A stretch of DNA of 64,000 nucleotides from the NCBI RefSeq assembly GCF_028453695.1, contig NC_135772.1:5394001-5458000 (forward strand), given 5' to 3'. Below, piece by piece: positions 62,302-64,000 of the stretch; position 1 is the first letter of the stretch, and each line of letters begins with the position of its first letter. The notes beneath the pieces are model-generated. The model saw only the letters and a program-made list of their open reading frames with translations, was not told where the DNA came from and made no database searches. Source of the DNA: Augochlora pura. Its lineage: Eukaryota > Arthropoda > Insecta > Hymenoptera > Halictidae. The translations under genes were made by a program, and so were the position numbers.

Positions 62302-64000
62302 GGTTCTTTTATGTACCAGAAATTACGATTTTAAACGCGCGTTCAACTTTGTATTTTCATAGGTGTCATTTTACGTACACGGGCGCATGCGTCCTATTAC
62401 GCGTATTTAATTTCACGTCCATTAAAGCATTATAATGTTTTCAATCCGTGTAATTTTCAGGCCATTGGTATGAATTTACTGTATCGAGACTATGGTTCGT
62501 CGACGAGAATTATCAAATCGAACCGATAAGGCTTTAGGATCGAACGATAGAGTTTTGTATAATTACCATATATATATCTTTGGATATGAAAGTCCCTACC
62601 CTGTTTGTGCAAATATTATCGTATATTAGCCAACTTGCCCATTTCTTCCTATCTTTGCGTATTAACACTTTATCCCTCACTGTAAATCGAAACGAGTTTG
62701 CGCAGCCATTAAGAACAGTCGACGATATTTGATCACCAACCGTCGCGAAAAAATCGAGGATGACACCCTAAGGCAACCCGTGAACACTCCTTTTATAGTT
62801 CTCGAGTCCTTCGCGCCGTTCGTTTGCCCAACGAAAAGAGATTTACGTCCTTGGCTTCGATAAGAGGGCGACGGCAGCTGAAACGGAAAACTAGCCACGA
62901 TTCCACATATTAGTCGTTCATACATGGAGCGACACTCGAAACATCTTATCTCGCATCGCCAGTGTCGGACCTGTTTCTGCCGACGTTTGTCTCGCTCGAT
63001 AATACTATTGAAAACAATCTTCCGTACGAAGAGAAAATAGATCGCTCGCAGGACATTTTTCTCATCTCTCGAACCCTGCTTGGCTAAACGAACTAATCAG
63101 CAGAACCGTCGGCTGGACTTTCTCGTCCAACGGGTCCACCTGTTCCGGCACGCGCGAATCAATCGATGACCAGACAGCCCTTTCCCTGCCCGGGCAAATT
63201 TAGTCGGGTTATCTTTCGCCGCAGCGCGCGGTCGCCGCGTCGCGTCGCAAAGTGCAGCCCCTCTTCTACCATGCGCGGTTTTTTCGTCGCCGCCGAGTGT
63301 GCAGCACTCCAGCATGCAGCACGACCCTTCCGCCAGCAACCCTTTTCCACCTTTATACCATTCCGGTTTTCTTCTTCCCTCCCCTTTCAGTTGCCCACGT
63401 TCGTTCCACCCTCGATTTTTCCACTTGCCGCGGCGCGTCGCGAAGCGCGGACTCGAACAAGACTATCGGATCGTGCAAGAAATTCAGAACATGCGTTTGA
63501 AATCTCTTTGGAAACTTTCAGAAAAAATATCGAAATATATATATAAAATAAACTGAGTTTAATTATAGTTTTAGCTGCTCGTGTTGAAACAAATAGATCG
63601 GCGAAAGATCAGCAGCAAACGTCGCCCTTCAGAAATTGTGACCTAAAAACGGGATATACTTAAAGTAGATCTGTCTCGTTGGCTGTAAAAGAAACGAAGT
63701 AGGTATCCGAATGGCACGGTACTCCTAGTTTCGCGAGGGATTCGCTTGCCTCGGGACGTCTTTTCGCGCACGTTTAAGTGGCCTCGTAAACGGAGAAACA
63801 TCCGGTTGCGACGAGCAACTCGATATCGTTTAAGGAGGGAGCCCGCGTCACTCGCCGTATACGATTTTAGCAAGTAATTGATGGCAATGTCGCGCGACTC
63901 CAGCATCCCCGGAAACGAAGGAAGGTGGAAGGTGGGAGGTGGTGCGTTCCACGTTTCTCTCCTTGAAGTATTATTGTATCTTTGTTGAACGACGAAACTG

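Larger units (their letters stand above)
58111..64000. other. Non-coding stretch to window end
   Basis: No supportable gene, apart from a piggyBac-like motif at 60063 and microsatellites. The frame at 63166-63546 lies in a GC-rich segment and has no recognisable features. Confidence 0.4.

Noticed and set aside
63166..63546. 126-codon frame in the GC-rich end of the window
   Set aside because: Other frames are open over the same bases, as expected from GC content; no domain seen.
20750..64000. Search for tRNA, well-known microRNAs and CRISPR-like arrays
   Set aside because: No sequence with both tRNA boxes, no recognised microRNA, and no regularly spaced repeats with unique spacers were seen by eye.

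Overview
The window is animal nuclear DNA. Genes are split by short GT-AG introns, the spacers are moderately AT-rich without visible CG depletion, and GA, penta- and trinucleotide microsatellites are common. The only confident genes are three insect-type alpha-glucosidases (maltases, GH13 subfamily 17). Their motifs look most like the bee honey alpha-glucosidases (Hbg family), so a hymenopteran, probably a bee, is the best guess. Base composition looks less AT-rich than I would expect for Apis. The species itself is inference.

Region 1 (about 3.2-20.8 kb, + strand) is a head-to-tail array of three 8-exon alpha-glucosidase genes: A (3598-7509, 561 aa), B (9172-15097, about 565 aa) and C (16126-20746, 569 aa). 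I reconstructed every exon by joining splice sites in frame. A and B are close paralogues: all seven introns match in position and phase, the TATA boxes look alike, and both have the same splice-acceptor-like sequence five bases before the ATG. C is an older, divergent copy with a different intron layout and a C-terminal GPI-anchor-type tail. The array would therefore make two secreted and one membrane-bound sucrose/maltose-cleaving enzymes. All three keep the catalytic Asp, Glu and Asp. Gene B has two oddities: an extra A in exon 3 that shifts the frame, which a splice acceptor four bases downstream could rescue, and a GC-AG last intron.

Region 2 (about 21-33.6 kb) shows no gene I can support. 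It holds microsatellites, a perfect 24-bp palindrome and short tandem repeats.

Region 3 (about 33.6-37 kb) is GC- and CG-rich. It contains a pyrimidine-rich stretch of more than 420 bases with no ATG, ending at a strong CAG|GTAAGC donor. It looks like the non-coding first exon of a large + strand gene whose coding exons lie beyond the window.

Region 4 (about 37-64 kb) has no convincing coding exon. It may be a first intron or intergenic regulatory DNA. I note a mariner-type inverted-repeat fragment at 49.3 kb, a piggyBac-like end at 60.06 kb, and CG-dense blocks at 53.6-55.2 and 57.6-58.1 kb. No rRNA, tRNA, CRISPR array or intact transposon was recognised.
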